The notes: generated from the letters alone by a model not told the origin. A stretch of DNA of 64,000 bases from Rhodanobacter denitrificans (GCF_000230695.2 NC_020541.1:186001-250000); one strand, 5' to 3'; positions 1-9,668 are shown, numbered from the stretch's first letter. A program made the numbers and translations.

Positions 1-1661
1 TCACCCGCATCGGCGCGTGGCGCACCTCGCCTGATGCCGGGCACGACGGCCAGCCGAGCCGCTACGGCGGCTACTACACCCAGGCGCAGATTCGCCGCAT
101 CGTCGCCTACGCCGCCGCGCGCCACATCACCGTGGTGCCGGAGATCGACATGCCGGGCCACGCGCAGGCTGCGGTGGCCGCGTATCCGCGGTTCGGCGTC
201 ACCGGCGCCCGTCCGCCGGTATCGGTCGACTGGGGTATCAACCCGTACCTGTACAACGTCGACGACGCCACCTTCACCTTCATCGAGAACGTGCTCGACG
301 AAGTGATGGCGCTGTTCCCCTCGACCTACATCCACGTCGGTGGCGACGAGGCGATCAAGGACCAGTGGCAGGCCGCGCCGGCGGTGCAGGCGAAGATGCG
401 CGCGCTCGGTATCGCCAGCGAAGACGCGCTGCAAGGCTGGTTCATCGGCCGCATCGGCCAGTACCTCGACAAGCATGGCCGCAAGCTGGTCGGCTGGGAC
501 GAGATCCTCGATGGCGACAACCTGCCGGCTGATGCCACCGTGATGTCCTGGCGCGGTACCGACGGCGCGATCAAGGCGGCGATGATGGGCCACGACGTGG
601 TGCTGTCGCCCGCCCCGCAGCTGTATTTCGATCACGTGCAGGGCGACCTCGCTGACGAGTACGCCGGCCGCCTCGGCGTGGAATCGCTGCAGAGCGTGTA
701 CGCCTTCCCGACCGTGCCGGCCGTGCTGGGCGCGGCGCAGGCGAAGCACGTGCTGGGCGTGCAGGCCAACGTGTGGACCGAGCACATGCCCGCGTTCGCC
801 CACGTGGAGCACGCCGTGTTCCCGCGGCTGGATGCGCTCAGCGAGGTGGCCTGGTCGCCAGCGACCGCGCTGAACTGGCCGGGCTTCCTCGCCCGTCTGC
901 CGGTGCAGCTCGGGCGCTACCGCGCGCAGCACGTCAACGTGGCCGACAGCGCCTTCGCCGTGGAGATCGTCACCGAGCGCAACGTGGCGCTGGCCACCGG
1001 CCGCGCCACGGTGGCGCTGGCCAACCAGGCCGGCTTCGGCGTGATCCGCTACACCCTGGACGGCAGCGCGCCCACGGCCGACTCGCCGCGCTACGACGCG
1101 CCGCTGGTGCTGCAGCTGCCGGTCACCGTGCGGGCCGCCAGCTTCGCCGCCGACGGCAGCGCGCTGGCCGCCCCGCGCGAGCGCGTGCTCGATCGCGCCG
1201 GCCTGCTCGGCCTGCCCGGCGGCCTGCTGGCGAACTGCCCCGGCAGCGACTTCCGCCTGCGCCTGCAGCCCATGCCCGACGCGCCGAGCACCCAGCCGGT
1301 GTACGCGGTGAACGTGTTCGACGGCTGCCAGCTGTTCCCCGCCACGCGGATGGACGAGGTCGCCGCGATCCGCGTCGACGCGGTGCGGCTGCCGCGCAAC
1401 TTCGCCCTGGCGCACGAGGCGAAGCTGGTGGTGTCGCGCCCGCGCGCCACGCCGTTCGGCGAGCTGGTGGTGCATGCCGACAGCTGCGCTGGCGTGGTGC
1501 TGGCCAGCATGCCGCTGCCCGATCCCGCCCGCGGCGCGCGCCGCTTCACGCTGCAGGCCGAGCTGCCGGCGCAGCAGGGTGAACGCGCGCTGTGCCTGAT
1601 CTACACCGCGCCCACCGACGGGCCGCTGTACGCGATCGACCGCGTGGCGCTGGAGCCGTGA
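1..1661 (+). CDS. Beta-N-acetylhexosaminidase, GH20 (5' truncated by window edge)
   Basis: Removes terminal GlcNAc/GalNAc from chitooligosaccharides or glycans. The reading frame is open from base 3, so the N-terminal domain lies outside the window. Visible are the GH20 barrel strand with PEIDMPGH and the catalytic pair in HVGGDE (Asp codon 345-347, Glu 348-350); in this family the Glu protonates the glycosidic oxygen and the Asp orients the substrate acetamido group. After the barrel, around bases 950-1200, a chitobiase C-terminal-type beta domain is recognisable (RYTLDGSAPT...RAASF). The gene is followed by a repeat and then by a membrane sugar acetyltransferase-like gene, which fits aminosugar utilisation. 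Family assignment is secure; substrate is not. Confidence 0.93.
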   Translation, partial: TRIGAWRTSPDAGHDGQPSRYGGYYTQAQIRRIVAYAAARHITVVPEIDMPGHAQAAVAAYPRFGVTGARPPVSVDWGINPYLYNVDDATFTFIENVLDEVMALFPSTYIHVGGDEAIKDQWQAAPAVQAKMRALGIASEDALQGWFIGRIGQYLDKHGRKLVGWDEILDGDNLPADATVMSWRGTDGAIKAAMMGHDVVLSPAPQLYFDHVQGDLADEYAGRLGVESLQSVYAFPTVPAVLGAAQAKHVLGVQANVWTEHMPAFAHVEHAVFPRLDALSEVAWSPATALNWPGFLARLPVQLGRYRAQHVNVADSAFAVEIVTERNVALATGRATVALANQAGFGVIRYTLDGSAPTADSPRYDAPLVLQLPVTVRAASFAADGSALAAPRERVLDRAGLLGLPGGLLANCPGSDFRLRLQPMPDAPSTQPVYAVNVFDGCQLFPATRMDEVAAIRVDAVRLPRNFALAHEAKLVVSRPRATPFGELVVHADSCAGVVLASMPLPDPARGARRFTLQAELPAQQGERALCLIYTAPTDGPLYAIDRVALEP

Positions 1662-1690
1662 GTCGCGCCGTGCAGGCGGGCTCGGCTTGC

Positions 1691-1792
1691 TCCCTCCCCT
1701 GCTTGCAGGGGAGGGCCGGGGAGGGGTTCGCTTTTGATCTTTCCGGCGACCCCGAGCAACCCCCTCCCTGCCTCCCCCTTGCAGGGGGAGGT
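1691..1792. repeat. Paired inverted REP/BIME-like palindromic repeat
   Basis: Two GC-rich palindromic units in head-to-head orientation. The left unit has arms CCCTCCCCTGC/GCAGGGGAGGG; the right unit, read on the other strand, has the same core (CCTCCCCCTGCAAGGGGGAGG) followed by a GGGAGGGGG tail. A second copy with the same architecture lies inside lhr at 8713-8831. Such paired units are typical of REP/BIME elements. It fills the gap between the hexosaminidase and the following membrane protein. Confidence 0.8.
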
Positions 1793-1821
1793 GTTCCCGC
1801 TCTTTTGTGCCTACTCGCTGC

Positions 1822-2883
1822 ATGAAGCGCCTCGCCTCGCTCGACGCCCTGCGCGGCTGCACCGTGGCGGCGATGCTGCTGGTCAACGATCCCGGCGACT
1901 GGGGGCACGTCTACTGGCCGCTGGAGCACGCCGCGTGGCACGGCTGCACGCCGACCGATCTGGTGTTTCCGTTCTTCCTGTTCGTGGTCGGTGTATCGGT
2001 GGCGCTGGCGATCCTGCCGCGGCTGGAGCAGGGTGCTGCGCCGTCCGCACTGACCCGTGCCGCGACGTGGCGCGCACTGCGCATCCTCGCGCTCGGCGTG
2101 GCGATCAACCTGCTGGCGGCGTGGCTGTTGCCACAGGCGCACCTGCGCTTCCCCGGCGTGCTGCAGCGGATCGCGCTGTGCTTCGCCGGCGTGGCGCTGT
2201 TCGCGATCCACACGAAACCGCGCACGCAGTGGTGGGCAATCGCGGCACTGCTGATCGGTTACTGGGGACTGCTGCGGCTCGGCGGTTCGCTGGAGCCGTG
2301 GACCAACCTCGCCAGCCGCGTCGACAGCGCGGTGTTCGGTCGCTTCGTCTACCTGATCGATCCGGCGAGCGGCCGCGGCCATGACCCGGAAGGCCTGCTC
2401 TCCACCCTGCCGTCGCTGGCCGGCACCCTGCTCGGGCTGCGCATGGGGTGCTGGCTGCGCCGCGAGCAATTCCGGACGCTGCTGCTGGCCGGCATCGCCT
2501 GCCTGCTGCTCGGCGCGTTGTGGTCGCCGTGGCTGCCGTTCAACAAGAACCTGTGGACGCCCTCGTTCGTGCTGTGGACCACCGGCTGGGCCACACTGGC
2601 GCTGCTTGCCTTCCACGTACTGATCGACCGGCACGGCTGGCCCGCGCTGGGCCGCCGCTTCGGCGTCAACGCGATCGCCGCCTACGCCGGCTCCGAACTG
2701 ATGCAGATCGCGCTGCCTGCGCTGGGCTGGCAGCAATCGCTCTACCAGCACGGGTTCGCCGGCTGGATGACGCCGCGCTTCGGCCCGTACCTGCCATCGC
2801 TGGCGTTCGCGCTGGCCTTCGTGGCGCTGTGGTGGCTGATCGTGTGGGCGATGGACCGGCGCGGCGTCTACCTCAAGCTTTAG
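1822..2883 (+). CDS. NagX/HGSNAT-type inner-membrane acetyltransferase-like protein (DUF5009/COG4299)
   Basis: Polytopic membrane protein of about 353 residues. It opens with R-L-A-S-L-D-A-L-R-G, the signature that begins the heparan-alpha-glucosaminide N-acetyltransferase/DUF5009 family, followed by the conserved DLVFPFFLFVVG helix; about ten hydrophobic segments follow. Family members related to lysosomal HGSNAT are thought to move acetyl groups across a membrane onto glucosamine; in Shewanella and Xanthomonas relatives called NagX sit in GlcNAc-utilisation loci. The position just after a GH20 hexosaminidase fits. The ATG at 1822 precedes the conserved motif directly; a GTG at 1807 is an in-frame alternative, and neither has a clear Shine-Dalgarno. 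Activity is inferred. Confidence 0.8.
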   Translation: MKRLASLDALRGCTVAAMLLVNDPGDWGHVYWPLEHAAWHGCTPTDLVFPFFLFVVGVSVALAILPRLEQGAAPSALTRAATWRALRILALGVAINLLAAWLLPQAHLRFPGVLQRIALCFAGVALFAIHTKPRTQWWAIAALLIGYWGLLRLGGSLEPWTNLASRVDSAVFGRFVYLIDPASGRGHDPEGLLSTLPSLAGTLLGLRMGCWLRREQFRTLLLAGIACLLLGALWSPWLPFNKNLWTPSFVLWTTGWATLALLAFHVLIDRHGWPALGRRFGVNAIAAYAGSELMQIALPALGWQQSLYQHGFAGWMTPRFGPYLPSLAFALAFVALWWLIVWAMDRRGVYLKL

Positions 2884-3076
2884 GTGCATTGCGCTGACAG
2901 CGCGACAAGCTCGTGCTTCGTATAAAACGCGCGCGTGTCAGGTGCCGCCATACGTTACAAGCACGAAATCTTCCTATGGACGGCCATCGCCAGCGCGAGA
3001 ACAATCGCCGTCGCCCGTCGCCGGCGGCAGTGCGAAGACGCAGCCCCGAGCGACCGATCGTATCGCCAGGGAGCGG

Positions 3077-3180
3077 ATGGGTTTGTCACAGGGACTGTTT
3101 CGCCAGGAAGTCATCGACGCCCAACGCAGCGACTGGCTGGGATCGATCATCGTCGCCGCGCCATTGTCGCGCTGGTGGCT
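3077..3180 (+). pseudogene. Truncated N-terminus of a HlyD/CvaA-type secretion adaptor
   Basis: An ATG with GGGAG six bases upstream starts a frame reading MGLSQGLFRQEVIDAQ, then R-S-D-W-L-G-S-I-I-V and A-A-P-L-S. This is the cytoplasmic start and first transmembrane entry typical of HlyD-family adaptors of bacteriocin/RaxA-CvaA type type-I export systems. The match stops at about base 3180, where an IS200-type element begins, and the frame then runs into element sequence and stops at 3223. The remaining roughly 350 residues of adaptor, and any ABC partner, are absent. Calling it a decayed exporter is inference from about 34 residues, but the pattern is distinctive. Confidence 0.6.
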
Positions 3181-3183
3181 AAA

Positions 3184-3840
3184 CCAATCGGGAGTTCCCC
3201 CGGCTCTGCCGGGGAGGCAGTAGAAGTTTGACGTTTACTGGAGTCCATCGGTGAAACTCCAATTCGTGAGCCGCCAAGCACACGAGAGGATAATCACCGA
3301 TGGACGAGTACGAGAGCTTAAACCACACGCAATGGGAGTGCCTGCACCACGTGGTGTTCATACCGAAGTGTCGTCGTCGTACGTTATACGTCGAGCTTCG
3401 GAAGTAGCTGGGATAAGTGTTTCGCCGATTGGCCGAGCAGAAGGAGAGCCGGGTCGAAGAAGGCTATTTGATGTCGGATTACGTGCATATGATGCTGCGC
3501 ATTCCGCCGAAGCATGCGGTGTCGCAGGTGGTGGGTTTCATCAAGGGAAAGAGCGATCCATCTGGCGCGAGTGTATGGGGAGCGCAAGCGCAACTTCGTG
3601 GGGCAGAGCTTTTGGGCGCGAGGATATCTCGTCTCGACTGTGGGTCGAGACGAGCAGGTGATCCGGGCGTACATCCGCAATCAAGAGGCAGAGGATCGAC
3701 GGTTGGAGCAGCTTCAACTACTGAGATAGGCCAGCCGCCGTAAGGTGGCCATACCAGAGGGGCCGCGTCAGCGACCCCGCCCAAGCCGCTTTGAGCGGCT
3801 CACATAACTAAAGCCCCCGGCTTTGCCGGGGGATACTTAC
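3184..3840 (+). mobile_element. IS200-type (IS200/IS605 family) insertion element, decayed
   Basis: The ends carry subterminal imperfect palindromes instead of inverted repeats, as in IS200: a left hairpin CCCCGGC-TCT-GCCGGGG near 3197-3214 and a right hairpin CCCCCGGC-TTT-GCCGGGGG at 3814-3832. Between them lies a single transposase frame on the + strand, broken by stops and a frameshift. A further hairpin AGCCGCT-TTG-AGCGGCT (3784-3800) follows the transposase. Exact ends are estimates. The element truncates the HlyD-like fragment on its left. Confidence 0.85.
3300..3729 (+). pseudogene. tnpA: IS200-type TnpA (Y1/HUH transposase), inactivated
   Basis: Starts MDEYESLNHTQWECLHHVVF and ends E-D-R-R-L-E-Q-L-Q-L-L-R, the usual IS200 TnpA of about 143-152 residues. 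It has at least four lesions: TAG at 3405-3407, TAA at 3414-3416 (likely a Glu codon), a frameshift just after 3554 (the expected GKSAIHLARV continues two bases short), and the first His of the HUH metal motif changed to Tyr (DYVHMM; codon 3480-3482). The Tyr region YIRNQ is intact in the second frame. It cannot make active transposase; any movement would need a trans-acting relative. Confidence 0.9.
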
Positions 3841-3862
3841 TTGGTTCTAATAGGCTAGCGGG

Positions 3863-3883
3863 GCCCGAGGGTACTCCTCGGGC
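3863..3883. terminator. Putative hairpin terminator
   Basis: Perfect 8-bp stem GCCCGAGG/CCTCGGGC with a 5-nt loop, followed on the + strand by TCTTTGTT. It lies between the IS200-type element and the CPBP protease gene. The short T-run makes it a moderate terminator candidate; it could also be a fixed hairpin of unknown role. Confidence 0.4.
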
Positions 3884-3904
3884 TCTTTGTTGGAGTGCGC
3901 CGAG

Positions 3905-4486
3905 ATGAGATTACGTCCCAACGAACTGGATAGGTACGCCTTCGTCATTGGCTTGATATTGACGATGGCAGTAGGTATGGCGTCCGGATGGGTGCGGAGT
4001 AGTGGTCATGAGTTGCTGGAGGCATTCGTGTATGTGGGGGCAACCATAGGCGCCTTCATGCTTTATCCGGAGCGAGTCAGGATCACCTCGACGGGTGGCA
4101 TGTTGGGTGCAGCCGGAGTTGTGCTCGGCGGTTTTTTCTTTTTTTTGATCTACAGGCATGTGCGGCTTGAATACGCTTCTTCTGAGGCTTTGTTTGGTTT
4201 CCTGGCGCTAAGCGCGCTGGCGATTCCGGTTTTTGAAGAGAAGGTCGTCAGGCAAATCATGCTCGATGGTGCGCGGAAGCGGATTGGGCCTTACGCAGGA
4301 TCTTTGCTTTGCTCGTTACTTTTTGCGTGGTCGCACCATGGTGCGAGGCTGGTCTTTCTTGTAGCTTTTTTTATATCTTTGGTACTTTGCGCAATGGCTC
4401 TAAAAGGGGTGGATACGATCCAGCGATCCATGTTTCATGGCGCCTATAATTTATCGCTGTTGGCTTTCGAGGCTTTCTATAAATGA
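3905..4486 (+). CDS. CPBP-family intramembrane glutamic protease
   Basis: About 193 residues and mostly hydrophobic (5-6 membrane segments). It carries the three CPBP (CAAX protease/Abi) motifs in order: the E-E-K-V-V-R version of EExxxR, a His after LLFAWS (SHHGA), and H-G-A-Y-N at the end, the HxxxN motif. Family members cleave within membranes, and several process or give immunity to bacteriocins; the substrate here is unknown. GC is clearly lower than in flanking genes, marking it as accessory. The ATG at 3905 has GGAG about nine bases upstream; a TTG at 3887 is also in frame. Its neighbours are an export-adaptor scrap and two tiny membrane proteins. Confidence 0.82.
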   Translation: MRLRPNELDRYAFVIGLILTMAVGMASGWVRSSGHELLEAFVYVGATIGAFMLYPERVRITSTGGMLGAAGVVLGGFFFFLIYRHVRLEYASSEALFGFLALSALAIPVFEEKVVRQIMLDGARKRIGPYAGSLLCSLLFAWSHHGARLVFLVAFFISLVLCAMALKGVDTIQRSMFHGAYNLSLLAFEAFYK

Positions 4487-4599
4487 GGGATGCATCGAAC
4501 ACCTGGTGCGGGCAGGTCAGTGGTGAGCATCATGGCCAGGCTGAAGTAGGGCGTTGCGCTTCGGAGCTGATCTCGCCGCTTAACTAAACGAGGGTTGCC

Positions 4600-4776
4600 A
4601 TGAATCGCATGGTTGCCGGGTTGTCACTTGTGCCGGTGGGGCTGCTGTTAACGGTGCTTGGCCTGCTTTTCTCCAACGACTTGGGACGATACAAATATGT
4701 GCTGCTGTCAGGTGCGGTGTTCGTGTTGCTCTGCTCGATATTGCTGATACTCCTGAGTCTGATCAGGAAATCGTGA
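4600..4776 (+). CDS. Small two-helix membrane protein, unknown
   Basis: 58 residues, M-N-R-M-V-A-G-L-S-L to L-I-R-K-S. It has two hydrophobic helices (about residues 5-23 and 34-54) joined by a short loop with N-D-L-G-R, and a basic C-terminus, so both ends are probably cytoplasmic. I do not recognise a family. It lies in the same low-GC patch as the CPBP protease, with a similar partner 120 bp downstream. Reality as a gene rests on the membrane pattern and the start; no strong Shine-Dalgarno is seen (GAGGGTTGCC upstream). Confidence 0.5.
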   Translation: MNRMVAGLSLVPVGLLLTVLGLLFSNDLGRYKYVLLSGAVFVLLCSILLILLSLIRKS

Positions 4777-4896
4777 TGGAATACAGAGGGCGCAGCAGGC
4801 TTTGCAAGGAGTGGCTCGGGCCATGTGCTGTCCAAGGCTTCCGGGATAGGTGAAGTGGATATGTTGCGGTCATCCAGCGGACCGTCAGGGGGGGTT

Positions 4897-5067
4897 ATGA
4901 ATGTTCGAAGGGCCGATGCCATCGCCATGGCGCTCGTGGCAATGAGCCTCATCCTCGTCATGTTTTGCCCGGACGAATCCGGCACCTTGAAGCAGGTGTG
5001 CCTGGTAGGCGCGATCGCGCTTCCATTCCTGGCCGTGGCCGTGAATGTCATTGCTCGAACGAAGTAG
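4897..5067 (+). CDS. Small two-helix membrane protein, unknown
   Basis: 56 residues starting M-N-V-R-R-A-D-A, with two hydrophobic helices (about residues 8-23 and 33-52) separated by C-P-D-E-S-G-T and ending in A-R-T-K. The ATG at 4897 is preceded by AGGGGGGG at ideal spacing, which decides the start over an upstream in-frame one at 4825. The architecture matches the preceding small gene. Tiny two-helix proteins next to CPBP proteases can be immunity, holin-like or toxin peptides; here this is speculation. It converges on the lhr gene end 19 bases away. Confidence 0.55.
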   Translation: MNVRRADAIAMALVAMSLILVMFCPDESGTLKQVCLVGAIALPFLAVAVNVIARTK

Positions 5068-5085
5068 ATGGCCCGGCGCCGTGCC

Positions 5086-8000
5086 TCAGCGCGCCGCCGC
5101 TCGAACCGGTGGCGGTGCCGGCGGATGTCGCAGCAGGGCGTGTTTCGCCAGCTGCAGGTCGGCGGCGGGGAGTTCGGTCAGGGGCACGAGTCTGCCGGCG
5201 ACCAGTGCGGCGATCGGCGCGCCGTCGCGGTACAGCACGCGGGCGCCGGGCAGTGCCGGCACCTTGTCGCCAGCCAGCGCGGTGCCGACCAGGTTCAGCG
5301 GGTCGCTGCCGCTGAGGCAGACCAGTTCGCCGTCGTCGGCGCGCGTGCGCGCCGCGCGCAACGGCGCGATGGCCTCGGGCAGGGCGAACTGCTCACCGAC
5401 CAGTCCTTCGACGAAGCGGCCGCCGCGGATCTCGCCGCGTGCCTCCAGCCGCTGATACACCCGCGACAGCTCGCGCCACGGCGGCAGCCACGGCGCCTCG
5501 CGCTCCAGCAGTTTCCAGAACACCACGCCGTAGCGGCGCAGCAAGGTGCGGGCGATGTGTTCGATGGCCTCGGGTGCGGCCTTGCCGTCGCCCGCCGTGG
5601 TGACGCGCGCCAGTGCCCAGCGCCCTGCATCCTCGATGCCGCTGAGCTGGTGCCGGCGCAACCGCCGATGCCGCCCGCCGTCGCGCTTCGCCGCCGGCAG
5701 CAGCAGGGCGCGCAGGCCGGCGAAGCTGTCGGCGCTGACGCGGCCGGTGGCGACCAGTTCGCCCAGCGCGTCCTCCAGTTCGGTGCGCAACAGCCGGGTG
5801 GTGTCCAGCAGCTCGTCGAAGAACAGCGCGCCGCGTTCTTGCAGCGCGTCGGCGACGGCTTGCGCGCGCGACGACAGCAGGATCTGCTGCGGGTCGTCGG
5901 CGGCGACGGACGTCCAGACGGCCATGTCGCGCCGTGGCAGCAGCACGATCGGCGTGCCGCGCACTGGGCCGCCGCCACCGCCGCTGCCGGTGCGCAGGCG
6001 GCTCCAGACGATGCGGCCGGCGCGGCACAGCTCGTCCAGCCAGTTGATCGAGTAATCCGCGATGCGCGCCGGCAGGATCTCCGCTTCCCAGGCGCCGGCG
6101 GCCGCCTCGTAGCCTTCCAGCTGCGCCAGCGTGGCGGCCAACGCGTCAGGCCCGCTCAGCTTCGTGGCCGAAGATACGTGTTGCCAGTCGAACAGAAAGC
6201 GCATCAGCGCGCGCCGACTCACCGGCTCGATCTCGCGGCGCAGCCGGCCGATGGTGTAGCGGTGGATGCGCGCCAGCAGATGTCGCTCGCACCATTCGGT
6301 GTCGACGGCGTCGGCGCTGAAGCGGCCCTGCATCACGTAACCTTCGGACTGCAGGCGCAGCAGCGCCGGTTCGACCTCGCCGGCATCGACGGCCAGCGAG
6401 GCGGCCAGGGTCTTCGCGGTGACCGGGCCAAGTCCGCCGAGGCGATGGCGCACCAGCTCCTGCAGCGCGCCATCGCGCGTCCATGGCTGCGCGGCGTACT
6501 CGGCCGGTGCGGCGATCGGCGGCTGCATCGCGGCGGCGGGATGCAGCGCCTGCCACAGCGGCAACTGCTCGGCCGTGGTCCAGACGTCGCCGAGCCGGGT
6601 CGCGCGCTTCGCCTTAGCCAGCGCCTGCAGCCGTTCCTGCCAGCCGGTGTTGGCAGCGGTTTCCTCGGCGGTGACGAAGCCCAGCAAGGTCAGCGCCTCG
6701 TGCATCTCGTCGGCGTCGCGCACCTGCGGCCACGCCTCTTCGCGCACGGCGGCGATCGCGTCGGGATCGAGCCGGCCGAGGTCGTCGGCGCTGTCGGCGT
6801 TCCAGCGGCGCGTCTGCACGGCCTGGGTGCGGCGTTCCTCCAGCGGCGCGTCGTCGAGGAAGGCGTACGGCGCGGCGTTCAGCACCTCGGTGGCGAGCGG
6901 GCTGGGTGCGCTGAGGTCGCGCGCCACGATGGCGATCTCGCCGGCCTCGAGGCGGCGCAGGATGGCCAGCAGGCCGTCCACGTCCATCGCCTCGCGCAGG
7001 CAGTCGTGCAGGGTCTGGTTGACCAGCGGGTGATCCGGCACCTCGCGCTCGCCCACGATGTTTTCCAGGCAGGCGACCTGGTCGGGGAACACCGCGGCGA
7101 GCAGGTCCTCACTTTTCATGCGCTGCAGCGGCGGCGGAGTCTTCTTGCCGCCGGTGAAGCGCGGCAGCGCCAGCGCGGTCACCGCGTTCCAGCGCCAGCG
7201 CGCGGGGAACAGCGGCGCGTCGAGCAGGGCCTGCACCAGCACGTGCTCGGCGGTATTGGAGTGCAGGTAGTGCGCCACTTCCTCCAGCGGGAAGCTGTGG
7301 CTGGTGGACAGCGACAGCACGATCGCGTCCTCGGTGGCCGCCGCCTGCAGCTCGAAGTTGAACTGACGGCAGAAGCGCTTGCGCAGCGCCAGCCCCCAGG
7401 CGCGGTTGATGCGGCTGCCCCACGGCGTGTGGACCACCAGCTGGGTGCCGCCGGATTCGTCGAAGAAGCGCTCCAGCACCAGCGTGCGCTGGCTGGGCAG
7501 CACGCCCAGCGCGGCTTTCGCGCGGGCCAGATAATCGGCCAGCTGCTGCGCGGCGGCTTCGTCGAGGCCGAGCTGATCGTGTAGCCAGGCGACCGCGGCC
7601 GGCACGCCGCCGGCGTCGAGTTGCGCGGAAATTTCCTCGCGCAGGCGCGATACGCCGAGCGACAGCTCGTCGCTGCGCCCCGGCGCCTCGCCCAGCCAGA
7701 ACGGGATGCTCGGCGGTGCGCCGTGCGCGTCCTCCACGCGAAGGCGGTCGCGCTCGACGCGCTGGATGCGGTAGCTGGCGTTGCCGAGCTGGAAGATGTC
7801 GCCGGCCATGCTCTCGACCGCGAAATCCTCGTTCACCGTGCCCACGATGATCGCCTGCGGTTCCAGCACCACCTTGTAGTCGGCGGTGTCGGGGATGGTG
7901 CCGCCGGAGGTCAGCGCGGTGAGCCGCGCGCTGCGCCGCGGGCGTAGCTGGCGGTTCACCGCGTCGCGGTGGATGTAGGCCGCGCGCGGCCCCTGCCGTG

Positions 8001-9525
8001 TGGTGAAGCCTTCGGCCAGCATGCGCACCACCGCGTCGAAATCGGCGCGCGCGAGCTCGCGGTACGGATACGCGCGGCGTACCAGTGCGTACAGCGCGTC
8101 CTCGTCCCATTCGGCGCAGGCCACTTCGGCAACGATCTGCTGCGCCAGTACGTCGAGCGGCTGCGGCGGCATCACCAGCGCGTCCAGCTCGCCGCGGCGC
8201 ACGCAGTCGAGCAGGGCGGTGCATTCGATCAGGTCGTCGCGGGTGGCCGGGAACAGCCGCGCCTTCGGCGTGCCGTCGATGCTGTGGCCGGAGCGGCCGG
8301 CGCGCTGCAGGAACGCGGCGATCGAGCGCGGCGAGCCGAGCTGGCAGACCAGGTCGACCTCGCCGATGTCGATGCCCAGCTCCAGTGAGGCGGTGGCCAC
8401 CAGCACCTTGAGCTCGCCACGCTTCAGCCGCTGCTCGGCGTCCAGCCGCAGCTCCTTGGCCAGGCTGCCGTGGTGCGCCGCCACGTGTTCCTTGCCCAGC
8501 CGCTCGGACAGGTGCCGCGCGGCGCGCTCGGCCATCCGCCGCGTGTTGACGAACACCAGGGTGGTGCGATGCGCGCGCACCAGCTGGGCGAGGCGGTCGT
8601 AGACCGCCTCCCAGGCGTCGTTAGACATCACCGCTTCGAGCGGGACGGGCGGCACTTCGATGGCGAGGTCGCGGGGGCGGGTATGGCCCACGTCGATGAT
8701 GGTGACCGGGTTCCCTCCCCTGCTTGCAGGGGAGGGTTGGGGTGGGGTGCTCTTGCTCTTGAGCTTGAGATCAAGGTCAAGATCAAGAGCCTCACCCCCT
8801 CCCAGCCTCCCCCTGCCAGCAGGGGGAGGGGCAAGAGCGGCGAGCGTGGCGTATTCACCGGCCCCCACGAGAAAGTCGGCGACTTTCTCGATCGGCTTCT
8901 GTGTTGCCGACAGCCCGATGCGCAACAGGCGCCGCTGGCACAGCGACTGCAGCCGCTCCAGCGACAGCGCCAGGTGCGAGCCGCGCTTGCTGCCGGCGAT
9001 GGCATGGATCTCGTCGACGATCACCGTGCGCACGCTCGCCAGCATGGAACGCCCCGAGGCCGAGCCCAGCAGCACGTACAGCGATTCGGGCGTGGTCACC
9101 AGGATGTGCGGCGGCTGCTTGCGCAGCAGGTTGCGCTCGACCTGCGGGGTGTCGCCGGTGCGCACCGCGGTGCGGATCGCCACGTCGGGCAGGCCGAGTT
9201 TCTCGAGTTCCGCGCGGATGCTTTCCAGCGGTGCTTCCAGGTTCACGTGGATATCGTTCGACAGCGCCTTCAGCGGCGACACGTAGAGCACCGTGGTGGC
9301 ATCGGCCAGCGTGCCGCCGTGCGCCACACCCTCGCGCACCAGTTCGTCGATCGCGGCGAGGAAGGCGGTCAGCGTCTTGCCCGAGCCGGTCGGCGCGGCG
9401 ACCAGGGTGTGCCGGCCGGCGCGGATCGACGGCCACGCGGCGGCCTGCGCCGCGGTGGGCGCGGCGAACGCGCCGCGGAACCAGGCGGCGACGGCAGGAT
9501 GGAAATCGGCGAGCGGGGACGACAT
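5086..9525 (-). CDS. lhr: Large ATP-dependent helicase Lhr
   Basis: A 1479-residue superfamily 2 helicase of the Lhr family (3'-5' DNA translocase linked to DNA repair). Visible in order: Walker [10 protein letters not shown] (Lys50), DEIH box near residue 171, the S-A-T motif of motif III, helicase C domain with E-L-G-I-D-I-G and Q-R-A-G-R-S-G-H, then the long Lhr-specific winged-helix and C-terminal region. ATG at 9525 has CGGAG ten bases upstream; an upstream in-frame start at 9564 is less likely. Odd feature: residues about 232-271, between motif III and the D-V-G-H-T-R-P-R-D segment, are encoded by a paired palindromic repeat and read as low-complexity Pro/Gly/Leu/Lys. The rest of the frame is intact. 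Confidence 0.95.
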   Translation of the reverse strand: MSSPLADFHPAVAAWFRGAFAAPTAAQAAAWPSIRAGRHTLVAAPTGSGKTLTAFLAAIDELVREGVAHGGTLADATTVLYVSPLKALSNDIHVNLEAPLESIRAELEKLGLPDVAIRTAVRTGDTPQVERNLLRKQPPHILVTTPESLYVLLGSASGRSMLASVRTVIVDEIHAIAGSKRGSHLALSLERLQSLCQRRLLRIGLSATQKPIEKVADFLVGAGEYATLAALAPPPAGRGRLGGGEALDLDLDLKLKSKSTPPQPSPASRGGNPVTIIDVGHTRPRDLAIEVPPVPLEAVMSNDAWEAVYDRLAQLVRAHRTTLVFVNTRRMAERAARHLSERLGKEHVAAHHGSLAKELRLDAEQRLKRGELKVLVATASLELGIDIGEVDLVCQLGSPRSIAAFLQRAGRSGHSIDGTPKARLFPATRDDLIECTALLDCVRRGELDALVMPPQPLDVLAQQIVAEVACAEWDEDALYALVRRAYPYRELARADFDAVVRMLAEGFTTRQGPRAAYIHRDAVNRQLRPRRSARLTALTSGGTIPDTADYKVVLEPQAIIVGTVNEDFAVESMAGDIFQLGNASYRIQRVERDRLRVEDAHGAPPSIPFWLGEAPGRSDELSLGVSRLREEISAQLDAGGVPAAVAWLHDQLGLDEAAAQQLADYLARAKAALGVLPSQRTLVLERFFDESGGTQLVVHTPWGSRINRAWGLALRKRFCRQFNFELQAAATEDAIVLSLSTSHSFPLEEVAHYLHSNTAEHVLVQALLDAPLFPARWRWNAVTALALPRFTGGKKTPPPLQRMKSEDLLAAVFPDQVACLENIVGEREVPDHPLVNQTLHDCLREAMDVDGLLAILRRLEAGEIAIVARDLSAPSPLATEVLNAAPYAFLDDAPLEERRTQAVQTRRWNADSADDLGRLDPDAIAAVREEAWPQVRDADEMHEALTLLGFVTAEETAANTGWQERLQALAKAKRATRLGDVWTTAEQLPLWQALHPAAAMQPPIAAPAEYAAQPWTRDGALQELVRHRLGGLGPVTAKTLAASLAVDAGEVEPALLRLQSEGYVMQGRFSADAVDTEWCERHLLARIHRYTIGRLRREIEPVSRRALMRFLFDWQHVSSATKLSGPDALAATLAQLEGYEAAAGAWEAEILPARIADYSINWLDELCRAGRIVWSRLRTGSGGGGGPVRGTPIVLLPRRDMAVWTSVAADDPQQILLSSRAQAVADALQERGALFFDELLDTTRLLRTELEDALGELVATGRVSADSFAGLRALLLPAAKRDGGRHRRLRRHQLSGIEDAGRWALARVTTAGDGKAAPEAIEHIARTLLRRYGVVFWKLLEREAPWLPPWRELSRVYQRLEARGEIRGGRFVEGLVGEQFALPEAIAPLRAARTRADDGELVCLSGSDPLNLVGTALAGDKVPALPGARVLYRDGAPIAALVAGRLVPLTELPAADLQLAKHALLRHPPAPPPVRAAAR
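8713..8831. repeat. Paired inverted REP/BIME-like repeat inside lhr
   Basis: Left unit CCCTCCCCTGC-TT-GCAGGGGAGGG with a TTGGGGTGGGG tail; right unit is the same in reverse (CCCCTCCC...CCTCCCCCTGC, AGCAGGGGGAGGGG). They are joined by a CTTGAGCTTGAGATCAAGGTC-like linker that is itself partly palindromic. It has the same architecture as 1691-1792. It sits wholly inside the lhr coding sequence without breaking the frame. Confidence 0.85.
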
Positions 9526-9668
9526 GGTGCTCCGAAAGATGGGTACCATCGGCACTGCACGCAAGCGCGAGGCGCCGATTCGTGACGTCAGTGGCTTGCG
9601 CTGAAAACGTTACGTTAGCACTCTGCGCAGTGCCGTCAGCCGCCTTCCTTCTTCGCCCGAGGTCGCCC

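Noticed and set aside
2913..3182. Open frames around the HlyD fragment other than the one starting at 3077
   Set aside because: Arg-rich shadows with no motif; only the 3077 frame has a family-like N-terminus and Shine-Dalgarno.
5068..7584. 838-codon open frame on the + strand opposite lhr
   Set aside because: Antisense shadow: low-complexity Arg/Gln/Ala sequence without family motifs, while the minus-strand frame is a complete Lhr.
9590..9625. LacI-type operator-like AAAACGTTACGTT before the GH3 gene
   Set aside because: Only a half palindrome; no second half or regulator gene nearby, so not reported as a site.
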